This document shows, piece by piece, positions 53,501-61,899 of a stretch of 64,000 nt of DNA. The notes beneath the pieces were generated by a model. It made no database searches and was not told the DNA's origin. It saw only the letters and a program-made list of their open reading frames with translations. The first letter of the stretch is position 1. The number at the start of each line of letters is the position of its first letter. A program made the translations under genes and the position numbers. The stretch is from Terriglobales bacterium (GTDB lineage Bacteria; Acidobacteriota; Terriglobia; Terriglobales; Acidobacteriaceae): the NCBI GenBank assembly GCA_035567895.1, contig DATMPC010000049.1:1-64000 (forward strand). Reading direction: 5' to 3'.

Positions 53501-54453
53501 ATCAGGCGATAGATCTCATCGACCTTGCTGCTCCACCACGCTTGTACTCGCGGATCGACCGGATCGAAATTGTCCAGACCTCCGATGACCTTCGGACTGC
53601 TGAAATCCACGGAAACAGAGAGCGTCACGCCCCACGAGCGAAATACATCCGCGATGCGGGCGAGTTGAGGAATGAATTCTGGACTGAGCACTCGCGGATC
53701 GGCGTTAACGTTGTTGACCGTGCAACCATTGATGCCGACCGAAGCCAGCAAACGCGCGTATTCTTCGGCCCGCGTGAGATCGCTGCGCACGTTCCCGTTC
53801 TCGAAGAAGATGGATGGCCCGGCATAGCCGCGCTCGATGCGGCCATCGAGGTTGTCCCATTGATCGATCCAGCGCAGCGGTGCGTATGGTTGCTGCAATT
53901 CATCCAGTTCATCGACGGACTTGCCCAAGGCAATTTGCAGCAGCCAATGAAAAACGCCATACAGTACCCCACGATCATTCGGCGCCGCGATGATGAGGCA
54001 ATCGAATCCTCCAACTCTCCCATGCGTGATCGAGAAACTGTCGGCCCGCATCTCCTCGCGGGTCTTGAATTCTGGAGCAGCTGACTTCAGCGCCGCGAAC
54101 GTTCCTAGCACGATCGCTCGTTGCCGCACTGTGCTCGTTTCTGCCTGGAGCGTCTTGCCCAGCATCCCGCGGACTCCGCGGACTAGCTCGTCCTGGGCGC
54201 TCCGCAGCACGACAGAATCTCCCAGTGCGACCACAAAGTTCGGAAGCGTTTCGTATTGCGCCGCCTGCGCGGCCGGCAGAGTCGCGTAGCGAAGCCATGC
54301 CTCTCGGCCATTTTCGGGAAATGCGACGCAAGTAAAGAAAATCAAAAACATCCAAATTACGGAACGCACCGGCGACACCAGTAATAGTCTGAGGATTCGT
54401 TCGAGAGCCGTACAAAGTGCGTGTTGAAGTCGCGCCGGATGCCTGGAGTTCAT
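50536..54453 (-). CDS. GH67 alpha-glucuronidase fused to a CE15 glucuronoyl esterase
   Basis: 1305 residues in one uninterrupted frame. A hydrophobic N-terminal segment (about 22-45) suggests export or anchoring. Residues about 47-730 are GH67: ENGREAWLRY at the start, GGFVVKADSEGRLGP (Glu331, candidate acid), HGPIDFQVREPVSPLFSGLE (Asp410) and ELQITQEYLG (Glu438), matching the spacing of the GH67 catalytic carboxylates. About 725-860 is a CBM35/CBM6-like beta module (VEAEAMQL, SYDIDVQYFD, LDYIEIHP). About 905-1292 is CE15: AIEGLSRYGKAA (Ser1126), GSSGEGGAKILRRTFGE, ELIALCAPRPVFI, SHSGGHTTG (His1274). Both enzymes act on the glucuronic acid branch of xylan. It follows the LacI gene by 5 bp. 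Confidence 0.88.
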   Translation of the reverse strand: MNSRHPARLQHALCTALERILRLLLVSPVRSVIWMFLIFFTCVAFPENGREAWLRYATLPAAQAAQYETLPNFVVALGDSVVLRSAQDELVRGVRGMLGKTLQAETSTVRQRAIVLGTFAALKSAAPEFKTREEMRADSFSITHGRVGGFDCLIIAAPNDRGVLYGVFHWLLQIALGKSVDELDELQQPYAPLRWIDQWDNLDGRIERGYAGPSIFFENGNVRSDLTRAEEYARLLASVGINGCTVNNVNADPRVLSPEFIPQLARIADVFRSWGVTLSVSVDFSSPKVIGGLDNFDPVDPRVQAWWSSKVDEIYRLIPDFGGFVVKADSEGRLGPATYGRTPADAANVIARALKPHHGIVFYRAFVYNHHLDWRDLKNDRAKAAYDNFHPLDGKFDDNVIVQIKHGPIDFQVREPVSPLFSGLEKTNEAIELQITQEYLGQQRHLCFLPTMWKEGLDFDLHANHRTSFTKEIVSGKTFHRPTGGFVGVANVGMEANWLGHPLAMANLYGFARLAWNPDLSARRIAEEWTRLTFGSDPLVVNTIVNMQLASWNIYESYTGPLGAGTLTNIVGSHYGPGVESSERNGWGQWHRADHDGVGMDRTVATGTVYTAQYSPEVGKTYESLQSSPDELLLFFHHVPYTYVLHSGKTVIQHIYDSHYDGAERAQQFVRDWERLQGHVDDERYQAVLDRLKYQSGHAIVWRDAVANWFSRVSGIPDSAGRVGHYPARVEAEAMQLNAYVPLDITPSETASNGKAVECTNRAQPCTAEFTFTGRTGSYDIDVQYFDMPRGEAAYKLLADGNVVDEWTANDRFPARQLDGDASTRRRVTLVLHSGEKIRIEGLPDGDDPAALDYIEIHPSTQTSASNLPEPAHLSAEQDHERLMNLLGITSLRPGPSGNPTAPNAANTDESKVAPYRLPDSLTLKNGKKVTTAEAWWKRRRPEIVEEFDREIYGRVPRSIPKVNWELANISQEMNGGVPVITKKLNGHVDNSAYPYISVDIQLTLTTPANATGPVPVVMEFGFTPEFLAAIARRFPAANSANGPTWQQQVLAKGWAYAVLIPTTIQADNGAGLTQGIIGLVNRGQPRRLEDWGALRAWAWGASRALDYFETDKSVDAKRVAIEGLSRYGKAALVTMAYDPRFAIGFIGSSGEGGAKILRRTFGEQVENIASSNEYHWMAGNFLKYAGPLTPNDLPVDAHELIALCAPRPVFISTGSPKVEGGWVDAKGMFLGGVGAGPVYRLLGKKDLGTSKFPPIETAVIDGDIGFRSHSGGHTTGPNWPTFLTFAERYFKSNNEAGIASAIAR

Positions 54454-54458
54454 CGTAT

Positions 54459-55553
54459 TCAGACTTGGTTTCTCGACTTTGCCCTATTCCTTCGAGTGGC
54501 ACCGTTGGCCTCACGGAACAGATGCAGGTTCGATCGAAGAATGATGTTTGGATTCAGATACTGCGCGGGCGCCAGATCGGTTTGATGGAGAAGGTGCTCT
54601 GCCAGCGTGCGGAAGGCGAGCTGTCCTTGCGTGTATGGCTGTTGGTGAATAGAGGCAGCAATCGCTCCCTTTTCGAAATAAGGAATCATTTCCCGAAAAA
54701 GATCGGTCGTGATGAGCCGCACCGTGTGCGTGAGCCCCGCCTCGGTGAGCGCTTTGCAAACCGGCAGACAATTAACCGTATTCACGTAAATTCCCCCGAG
54801 ATCCGGGTGCGATTCGAGCAGATGACTGGTCTTGCGAAAGCTTTCGTCAGCATGTTCGTGCGCTTCGATTACCGCTACTACTTCTCCGCCACGCGATCGC
54901 TCGCGGAAGCTCGCGATGAATGCTTCGGTTTTCTGGCTGTGATCGACGGTTTTAAGCATTCCGGTAACAATGGCAACTTTCGTCTTCTCTCCTACGAAAT
55001 TAGCCATGAGTTCGCCGGCGATTAGCCCGTTCAGCCGCGGCTCGATGCAAACTACGGATGAACGTCTGCTCACAGGAGCGTCAGTGGAGACGCAAACGAC
55101 GCGGGTTCCGCTTTGCTCTGCAGCATCGATCAACGGAGTCATGGCTTCGGGATTTCCTGGAGTTACAACTATGCCGCTGAGTTCTCTCTTAAGAAGCTGT
55201 TTAAAGGCTGATCGCTCACCACGTCCAAGTTCCGGAACATCAACCGTCAAGAATTCGACTCCGCGACCGGCGTAGCGATCGGATTCGTCACGAATTCCAT
55301 CCCAGAGTTCATCGTAGAAGTAAGCGATCTCTTTTGGAACGCATATTCCGATGCGAACGTGTCTGCCTGTCGAGAGAGCACGAGCCGCGGCGTTAGGCTT
55401 GTAACCGATTTGCCGGGCGATCTTGAGAATCCGCTTAAGCGTCTGTGGACTGATTCCAGGCCGGGCGTGGAGAGCGCGATCGACCGTGCCGATCGAAACC
55501 TCCGCCAACTTCGCAATCAGCGGAATGCCGGTCTGCTTTCTCGCCTTCCTCAT
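54459..55553 (-). CDS. LacI-family transcriptional regulator
   Basis: 364 residues. N-terminal helix-turn-helix IPLIAKLAEVSIGTVDRALH, the hinge ILKIARQIGYKPNAAARALS, then a periplasmic-binding-like sensor domain (IGICVPKEIAYFYDELWDGI, GIVVTPGNPEAM, GGIYVNTVNCLPVCKALTEA). Probably a xylan-derived-sugar-responsive repressor. It starts 3 bp after the GH3 gene's stop and precedes the GH67-CE15 gene by 5 bp, so the three likely form one transcript. A candidate operator lies in the divergent gap at 57946-57962. Confidence 0.92.
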   Translation of the reverse strand: MRKARKQTGIPLIAKLAEVSIGTVDRALHARPGISPQTLKRILKIARQIGYKPNAAARALSTGRHVRIGICVPKEIAYFYDELWDGIRDESDRYAGRGVEFLTVDVPELGRGERSAFKQLLKRELSGIVVTPGNPEAMTPLIDAAEQSGTRVVCVSTDAPVSRRSSVVCIEPRLNGLIAGELMANFVGEKTKVAIVTGMLKTVDHSQKTEAFIASFRERSRGGEVVAVIEAHEHADESFRKTSHLLESHPDLGGIYVNTVNCLPVCKALTEAGLTHTVRLITTDLFREMIPYFEKGAIAASIHQQPYTQGQLAFRTLAEHLLHQTDLAPAQYLNPNIILRSNLHLFREANGATRRNRAKSRNQV

Positions 55554-55556
55554 CCG

Positions 55557-57899
55557 CTATTTCACTTCAAGCGAGATTGAGGTGAGGTCCACTGAGTTGG
55601 GCCCAACCATGATTTTGAATGTGCCGGGCTCAACCACCCGCTTCATCTCGCGATTGTAGAAACGTAGTTCCTCGGGCCCAACCTCGAATGTCACTGTGCG
55701 CGTTTCGCCTGGCTGGATCGGCACTCGCTCAAATCCCTTTAGCTCTTTAACCGGACGAGTAACGGAACTGATTTCATCCCGGATGTACAACTGCACTACC
55801 TCGTCTCCCGTGCGGCTGCCACCGTTCGTCACGTCGACGGATACTTTCGCTGTTCCGTTCATGGCGATCGAACTCGGCTCGACCCGAAGATTGCTGTAGT
55901 TGAATTTCGTGTAGCTGAGCCCGTAGCCAAACGGAAACAGTGGCGAGTTGTCGGTGAACAGGTACGGTCTTCGTGCAGATGGCTTCTGGTAGTAATAGTC
56001 GGGCAATTGACCGACTGAGCGCGGTACCGTTATGGGAAGGCGTCCTGCCGGATTGTAGTCGCCAAACAGAACATCCGCCAAAGCTGCCCCGCCTTCTTGC
56101 CCCAGATACCATCCATCGAGGATCGCGGGGGCATGCTCTTTGATGAAGTTGATTGAATTGGGACGCCCATGGAGAAGGACCACAACCACCGGCTTCCCAG
56201 TGGCAAAGAGGCGCGAGACGAGTTCATCCTGGCGCCCTAGAAGATCCAGGTTATCGCGATCGCCAAGGTGGGTTGACGACCATCCTTCGCGGGAAGTCTG
56301 CTCGTTCTCTCCGACAACCACGATTCCCACATCGGCTTTCGACATCGCTTCAACGGCGGCGCTGAGGCGCGCCTTGTCTAACTCGGGATCGGCTGGAAGG
56401 ACTTTATCTTCTTCCCAGACTGGCTTGCTCTCAGTGATCCGGCAGCCTTCGGCATAGAAAACCTCGGCTTTGCCAGCTGCTTTGTTTTTGATTCCTTCGA
56501 GAACGCTCACTCCATGACGCGGCGTGCCGCTATATCCGCCAAGATGCGGCTCGCCTGCATTTGGACCGATTACTGCTATGCGTTTGATCTTTGTGAGATC
56601 GAGCGGTAGAAGGTTGTTATCGTTCTTCAGAAGAGTGATGGTCTCGTGCGCGGCTTGCAGAGCGAGCTCACGACTTTGTGCCGGCGACGCATTTTGAACA
56701 GCGGCCTGCGGATCGGCGTAGGGCTTCTCGAACAATCCCAGATCGAATTTTGCGCGCAGCACTCGCGCGACGGATTCATTGATGAGCGATTCCGGAATCT
56801 GTCCGCTGCGCACCAAGGCCGGCAGAGTCTTGTAGCAGCGCAAGAATGGAAGTTCTATGTCGACGCCGGCAGTAATCGCGAGCTTGGCAGCCTGTTCGCA
56901 GTTCGTAGCGACATGATGCACGGTTATCAACTGCTCGATCGCGAAATAGTCAGAAACCACTGTGCCCTTAAAGCCAAACTCGCTGCGCAGGATATTGCGC
57001 AACAGCCAAATGTTGCTGTGGTTGGGAACGCCGTCGAGCTCGTTGTATGAAGGCATCACGGCCCGCACGTTCGCTTTCTGGATGCCAGCCTCGAATGGAG
57101 GCAGAAAGTACTCACGTACGGTGCGCTCGGAGTAATTTGCCGGAGCGATGTTTGCTCCCGCTTCAGGCTGACTGTGGACAGCGAAGTGCTTCAGCGTTGC
57201 GTAAAGATGATTGGTGTCGGGCGCGGGCCCATCGCCCTGCAGTCCTTTTATGGCGGCGATTCCCATGCGGCCGGCAAGATACGGATCTTCGCCGTAAGTC
57301 TCCTCAGTGCGTCCCCACCGTGGGTCGCGCGCTAGATCCACCACCGGCATCAGGCACTCATGCGCGCCGCGCGACCGAGCTTCCTTGGCGACTGCGTCAA
57401 AGACGCGCCGCACTAGAGCGTCATTCCATGTAGCAGCGAGGCCAATCGCCTGCGGATAGGAAGTGGCGTCGGATGCTGCCAGGCCGTGCAGGCATTCTTC
57501 GTGGAACATCAGCGGAATTCCGAGTCTCGTGTTCTCCACCGCGATGTGCTGCACGCGATTCGTGAATTCGGCCATCTCGCCAGGGCCGCGGTTTTCACTT
57601 GGACGACTTACCTGACCGAGACCGTTCTTGAGCATCTGCCTGGCTTTGGCCTCGTCGAGCTGGCCTTTGTCGTCGACGAAGAACTCTTCCGGAAGCTGAC
57701 CTTGCGAATGGTTCTGCCAGGTCGATTCCAGTTGCGCGACCTTCTCCTCCAGTGTCATGCGGCTCAGCAAGTCGATGACTCGTGCGTCGACCGACAGCGC
57801 CGGATTTTTGTAGGCTGGCGTTGGTTGTTGAGCACCGAGTGTGGACAGCAAAAGCAAGCAGACAAAAATGGCCAAGCACCAAGTTCCCGGACGTTTCAT
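55557..57899 (-). CDS. GH3 beta-xylosidase/beta-glucosidase
   Basis: 780 residues from ATG 57899, with a strong GAGGAGGGGAG site; the upstream in-frame ATG at 57974 is rejected. Signal peptide to about residue 23. GH3 motifs: MTLEEKVAQLES, EECLHGLAASDATSYPQAIG, RDPRWGRTEETYGEDPYLAG, KHFAVHSQPEAG, nucleophile Asp in GTVVSDYFAIEQL; C-terminal fibronectin-III-like domain ends PNSVDLTSISLEVK. No PA14 insert, unlike the GH3 enzyme at 40912. Divergent from xylFGHBA across a 130-bp gap; likely trims xylo-oligosaccharides to xylose in the periplasm. Confidence 0.92.
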   Translation of the reverse strand: MKRPGTWCLAIFVCLLLLSTLGAQQPTPAYKNPALSVDARVIDLLSRMTLEEKVAQLESTWQNHSQGQLPEEFFVDDKGQLDEAKARQMLKNGLGQVSRPSENRGPGEMAEFTNRVQHIAVENTRLGIPLMFHEECLHGLAASDATSYPQAIGLAATWNDALVRRVFDAVAKEARSRGAHECLMPVVDLARDPRWGRTEETYGEDPYLAGRMGIAAIKGLQGDGPAPDTNHLYATLKHFAVHSQPEAGANIAPANYSERTVREYFLPPFEAGIQKANVRAVMPSYNELDGVPNHSNIWLLRNILRSEFGFKGTVVSDYFAIEQLITVHHVATNCEQAAKLAITAGVDIELPFLRCYKTLPALVRSGQIPESLINESVARVLRAKFDLGLFEKPYADPQAAVQNASPAQSRELALQAAHETITLLKNDNNLLPLDLTKIKRIAVIGPNAGEPHLGGYSGTPRHGVSVLEGIKNKAAGKAEVFYAEGCRITESKPVWEEDKVLPADPELDKARLSAAVEAMSKADVGIVVVGENEQTSREGWSSTHLGDRDNLDLLGRQDELVSRLFATGKPVVVVLLHGRPNSINFIKEHAPAILDGWYLGQEGGAALADVLFGDYNPAGRLPITVPRSVGQLPDYYYQKPSARRPYLFTDNSPLFPFGYGLSYTKFNYSNLRVEPSSIAMNGTAKVSVDVTNGGSRTGDEVVQLYIRDEISSVTRPVKELKGFERVPIQPGETRTVTFEVGPEELRFYNREMKRVVEPGTFKIMVGPNSVDLTSISLEVK

Positions 57900-57945
57900 T
57901 CCGCTCCCCTCCTCAACAGATCCTCGAGAACCGTGAAGCGGAATA

Positions 57946-57962
57946 GTTATACCGTTAACGTA
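57946..57962. promoter_or_regulatory. Candidate LacI-type operator
   Basis: GTTA-TACCGT-TAAC inverted repeat (57946-57959), overlapping the near-palindrome TACCGTTAACGTA (57950-57962), in the divergent gap between the GH3 gene and xylF. The form is compatible with LacI-family sites; the regulator at 54459-55553 is the obvious candidate. Only one copy was found in the window. Confidence 0.5.
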
Positions 57963-58032
57963 CACGAATTGCACTTTTCTTTTGCCTGGTGTTCTGGTAA
58001 TAATTGCCGGGCTCCGTCCCAGGGCTTCAAAG

Positions 58033-59097
58033 ATGCGCTCTGCTCAAATTGTCTTCGTAGCACTTGTAGTCGCCACGTTGCTGACTTCATGCCACAAGGG
58101 CACAGAAGGGAGTGGGCGAGCACGCTCTGGCGGGCCGGTGAGGATCGGCATGTCCTTCGATTCTCTGCAGCTCGAGCGCTGGCAGCACGACCGCGACGCT
58201 TTTGTCGCCAGGGCTAAGGAATTGGGCGCCGAGGTATCGGTGCAATCGGCCGACGGGCAGGATTCCGTGCAAGTGCGTCAGTGCGAAAACCTGCTCACGA
58301 GCGGAGTCGATGTCCTCGTGATCGTCCCGCACAACGGCGAAGTGATGGCTTCAGCCGTGAATTCGGCTAAGTCCCAAGGCATTCCCGTGCTGAGCTACGA
58401 CCGCCTGGTGCGCAACTCGGATGTTGATCTCTACATTTCGTTCGACAATAAGCGCGTTGGCGAGCTGCAGGCCAAGTACTTGCTCGATCACGCGCCCAAG
58501 GGGAACTACATCCTGATCGGGGGATCGCCTACGGACAACAACGCCCACATGGTCCGTGATGGGCAGATGCAGGTGCTCAAGCCTGCGGTCGACACTGGCA
58601 ACATCAAGATTGTCGCCGATCAATGGGCCAAAGACTGGCTTCCCAGTGAAGCGCTTCGACACACTGAGAACGCTTTAACGCAGGCGAACAACAATGTGGT
58701 TGCCGTCGTTACCTCGAACGACAGCACTGCCGGCGGCGCGATTCAGGCGCTCGCGGAACAGAAACTGGCAGGAAAAGTCTTTGTCTCGGGCCAGGACGCG
58801 GATCTGGCAGCCGCACAGCGTATTGCCGATGGCACGCAGTCAATGACGGTGTATAAGCCTATCGTTCCGCTGGCGACACGTGCAGCTGAAGCTGCTGTGG
58901 CTTTAGCGAAAGGCGAACACGTCGAGACGAATGAGACAGTGAACAATGGCAAAAAGAATGTGCCTGCGATCTTGCTGCAGCCGATCGTGGTGGACCAGAG
59001 CAATCTCGCCTCAACCGTGATCAAAGACGGCTTCCTCAAGATGGAAGACGTGTATCGCGACCTGCCGCGCGCGAAATGGCCGAAACCTGGATCATGA
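58033..59097 (+). CDS. xylF: Xylose ABC transporter, substrate-binding lipoprotein
   Basis: 354 residues from ATG 58033; a frame start at 57982 is rejected because the lipoprotein signal (VALVVATLLTSC) then begins properly. Periplasmic-binding fold: VRIGMSFDSLQLERWQHDRD, NLLTSGVDVLVIVPHNGEV, GIPVLSYDRLVRNSDVDLYI, GGSPTDNNAHMVRDGQM, AVVTSNDSTAGGAIQALAEQ, VFVSGQDAD. The SFDSLQLERWQHD stretch and YDRL are typical of XylF. Its stop overlaps xylG (ATGA), and xylH, xylB and xylA follow, supporting D-xylose as substrate. Confidence 0.93.
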   Translation: MRSAQIVFVALVVATLLTSCHKGTEGSGRARSGGPVRIGMSFDSLQLERWQHDRDAFVARAKELGAEVSVQSADGQDSVQVRQCENLLTSGVDVLVIVPHNGEVMASAVNSAKSQGIPVLSYDRLVRNSDVDLYISFDNKRVGELQAKYLLDHAPKGNYILIGGSPTDNNAHMVRDGQMQVLKPAVDTGNIKIVADQWAKDWLPSEALRHTENALTQANNNVVAVVTSNDSTAGGAIQALAEQKLAGKVFVSGQDADLAAAQRIADGTQSMTVYKPIVPLATRAAEAAVALAKGEHVETNETVNNGKKNVPAILLQPIVVDQSNLASTVIKDGFLKMEDVYRDLPRAKWPKPGS

Positions 59098-60656
59098 TCG
59101 AGCCTGATTCCACCAAGTCTCACTCCTCGCGCAGTACACCCTTGCTGCAAATGCAGGCTGTCGGCAAATCGTTTCCTGGAGTTCGAGCCCTCGACGGAGT
59201 TTCATTCGATCTATTTGCCGGAGAGCTTCACGCCTTGGTAGGAGAGAACGGCGCCGGAAAATCGACGCTGATGAAGGTTCTTGGCGGAGTGTATCCAGCA
59301 GGAGATTACGACGGAAAGATTGTCATCGACGGCGTGGAGCAACGCTTTGCCGGTGTGCGCGAGGCCGAGCTCGCGGGCATCGCCATTGTGTTTCAGGAAT
59401 TGTCATTAGTGCCTCAACTTTCGGTTGCCGAGAACATTTTTCTCGGGCGTTTGCCTTCTCGCGCTGGCCTTGTGGATTGGATGACCGCGCACCAGAAGGC
59501 GAGCGCGCTGCTGAAGCGTCTTGGCGTGGATATACCGACGGAAGCTCTCGTCGCTACACTCGGCATCGCGCAACAACAACTGGTCGAGATCGCCAAGGCG
59601 CTCTCGCATGATGCGCGCGTTCTCGTCCTTGATGAGCCAACCGCTGCGTTAAACAATGTGGAAGCGAAGGCGCTTTTTCGGATTCTTGAGAACCTCCGCA
59701 GCGCCGGAATGGGGCTCATCTACATTTCCCACCGTTTGGAAGAAGTGCTGTATCTGGCTGATCGCATTACAGTGCTTCGGGATGGCCGCAGCATCGCAAC
59801 CCGCTCACGCGGTTCGATCGACCGCCATCAACTCGTCTCGCTGATGGTTGGGCGCGAGATCAGCCAGGTATTCCCAGATCGGAATCGTGCTCCAGGCGCT
59901 CCGGTACTTGAGGTCACGAATCTGCGAGTGAAGCATCCCGTCATTCCCGGACGATACGTGCTCTCGGGCATCAGCTTCGAGGTGCGGGCCGGCGAAGTGC
60001 TCGGGCTCGCGGGGCTGATGGGATCGGGACGCACAGCGCTGCTGAACGTCCTCTTTGGATCATTTCCGGAGAGAACGGAAGGCGAGATTCGAGTGGCTGG
60101 CGCCACTGTCAACCTGCGTGGCCCGGGAGATGCCATTCGCGAGCGCATTGCCTTCGTTACGGAAGATCGGAAACGGTTCGGGCTGTCGTTAATTGCCTCG
60201 GTGCTGGAAAACACAACGCTGGCAGCCCTGCCAGAATTGGCTTCCGGACCCGTATTGCGCCGCCACGAAGAGGTAGCAGTTGTCGAACGCTCAATGAAAG
60301 ACCTTCGCATCAAGGCGTCTTCTCCCGAGACCATTGTGGGAACGCTCTCCGGAGGAAATCAGCAGAAGGTCGTTCTAGCGCGATGGCTGCTCACAAAACC
60401 ACGAATCCTGCTGCTCGATGAGCCCACCCGGGGCATCGACGTTGCTGCGAAACAGGAGATTTACCGGTACATCGATGAACTGGCCAGTCGAGGTCTGGCC
60501 CTGATCGTAGTCTCTTCCGAAATGGAAGAACTCCTCGGCCTGTGCGATCGGATTCTCGTCATGCACGAGGGCCGCATTACTGGACGTTTCAACCGTGACG
60601 ATGCGACTTCCGAGCGCATTATGGCATGTGCTACGGGAACGGTTGGTGTGGCTTGA
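59094..60656 (+). CDS. xylG: Xylose ABC transporter, tandem ATPase subunit
   Basis: 520 residues from ATG 59094 (overlapping the xylF stop); ATG 59076 is the alternative. Two ABC domains, as in all CUT2 sugar importers. First: Walker A GENGAGKST, Walker B VLVLDEPTAAL. Second: degenerate Walker A GLMGSGRTALL, signature LSGGNQQKVVLARWL, ILLLDEPTRGIDVAAKQEI. Energises uptake with XylH. Ends about 20 bp before the GTG of xylH. Confidence 0.94.
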   Translation: MIEPDSTKSHSSRSTPLLQMQAVGKSFPGVRALDGVSFDLFAGELHALVGENGAGKSTLMKVLGGVYPAGDYDGKIVIDGVEQRFAGVREAELAGIAIVFQELSLVPQLSVAENIFLGRLPSRAGLVDWMTAHQKASALLKRLGVDIPTEALVATLGIAQQQLVEIAKALSHDARVLVLDEPTAALNNVEAKALFRILENLRSAGMGLIYISHRLEEVLYLADRITVLRDGRSIATRSRGSIDRHQLVSLMVGREISQVFPDRNRAPGAPVLEVTNLRVKHPVIPGRYVLSGISFEVRAGEVLGLAGLMGSGRTALLNVLFGSFPERTEGEIRVAGATVNLRGPGDAIRERIAFVTEDRKRFGLSLIASVLENTTLAALPELASGPVLRRHEEVAVVERSMKDLRIKASSPETIVGTLSGGNQQKVVLARWLLTKPRILLLDEPTRGIDVAAKQEIYRYIDELASRGLALIVVSSEMEELLGLCDRILVMHEGRITGRFNRDDATSERIMACATGTVGVA

Positions 60657-60675
60657 TCAAGGAGAGAGTCTCGCA

Positions 60676-61887
60676 GTGAAGGCCAGCAGCAGCGCGCAGG
60701 TCAAGGATGTCGGAAGCAATGTGCCTGCAGACGTCCCTGCCCGTGAGCGCGGAAACCCACAGGCGTCGTTGAAGCAAGCTCTTCGCGCTTATGCAATGGT
60801 GGCTGCGCTGGTTGTGATTTGGCTGGCCTTCGACTATGCAACCGGCGGCGTGTTTCTCCGGCCACGTAATTTTTCTAATCTGATGCGGCAGACGGCCGTC
60901 ACCGGCATTCTCGCGGTCGGTATGTTGATGGTGATCGTTGCCGGAGAAATCGATCTCTCGGTCGGCTCCTTGGTCGGACTCACCGGTATGATCGCCGCAC
61001 TCGCACAGGCGAACTACCACCTGGGACCAGCGCCAACACTGCTTATCGCCTGCGTCGTCGGGATTCTGATCGGACTCGTCCAAGGTTTGACCACAGCTCA
61101 TGCGCGCGTTCCGTCGTTCATTGTCACGCTGGGAGGACTGCTTGCGTGGCGGGGCGTCACGAAAGGAGCGAGCGGCGGGGTGACCATTCCCATCGGACTC
61201 GACAGCTTCAACTCTATCGGGCAGTCGTATCTCGATAAGGGCTTCGGTATCGTTCTTGCGGCAGTGGCAGTGCTGGTGATCATTGTCAGAGAGTGGCGCA
61301 GTCGCGCAGCCCGTGCTCGGCTTGGTCTTCCAACCATAAGTGTGATGAAGACAATTGTGCGAGCAGTGGGTTTGTCCGTCGTGCTGATAGCAGTCGTCGC
61401 TGCCGTCAATTCTTATCAGGGCATTCCTATTCCGGTCCTCGTGTTTGTGTTAATCGCGCTACTGGGGGCCTTCGTCATGAGTAACACAACGTTTGGACGA
61501 TACTTGTATGCCATCGGTGGCAATCGCGAGGCGGCACGTCTATCGGGAATCAATACGCGGCTCTGGACTGTCGGGGTCTTTGGGTCCATGGGGCTTCTGG
61601 CTGCACTGGCCGGCATCATCTATACCGCCCGTGTTGGTAGCGCTTCGCCGGACGCGGGTTTGCTTCTGGAGCTCGACGCAATTGCTGCCTGTGTGATCGG
61701 CGGGGCCAGCCTCATGGGCGGTCGTGGTGCGATTTTTGGCGCATGCATCGGTGCGTTACTGATGGCAAGTCTCGACAATGGAATGTCGCTCAAGAACGTT
61801 GCCGATTACATTCAAGACATCGTGAAAGGCGGAATTCTTGTGATTGCCGTCGCCCTCGACATGCTCGGACGCAAGCGCACTACATAG
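60676..61887 (+). CDS. xylH: Xylose ABC transporter, permease subunit
   Basis: 404 residues from GTG 60676 (AAGGAGAG upstream); the frame reaches back to 60595 inside xylG, but those residues are not family-like. About 10-12 helices. CUT2 permease signatures: TAVTGILAVGMLMVIVAGEI, DLSVGSLVGLTG, GRYLYAIGGNREAARLSGIN, and IAACVIGGASLMGGRG. The large central loop (REWRSRAARARLG) is typical of XylH. Followed 12 bp later by xylB. Confidence 0.94.
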   Translation: MKASSSAQVKDVGSNVPADVPARERGNPQASLKQALRAYAMVAALVVIWLAFDYATGGVFLRPRNFSNLMRQTAVTGILAVGMLMVIVAGEIDLSVGSLVGLTGMIAALAQANYHLGPAPTLLIACVVGILIGLVQGLTTAHARVPSFIVTLGGLLAWRGVTKGASGGVTIPIGLDSFNSIGQSYLDKGFGIVLAAVAVLVIIVREWRSRAARARLGLPTISVMKTIVRAVGLSVVLIAVVAAVNSYQGIPIPVLVFVLIALLGAFVMSNTTFGRYLYAIGGNREAARLSGINTRLWTVGVFGSMGLLAALAGIIYTARVGSASPDAGLLLELDAIAACVIGGASLMGGRGAIFGACIGALLMASLDNGMSLKNVADYIQDIVKGGILVIAVALDMLGRKRTT

Positions 61888-61899
61888 GGACTACGATCT

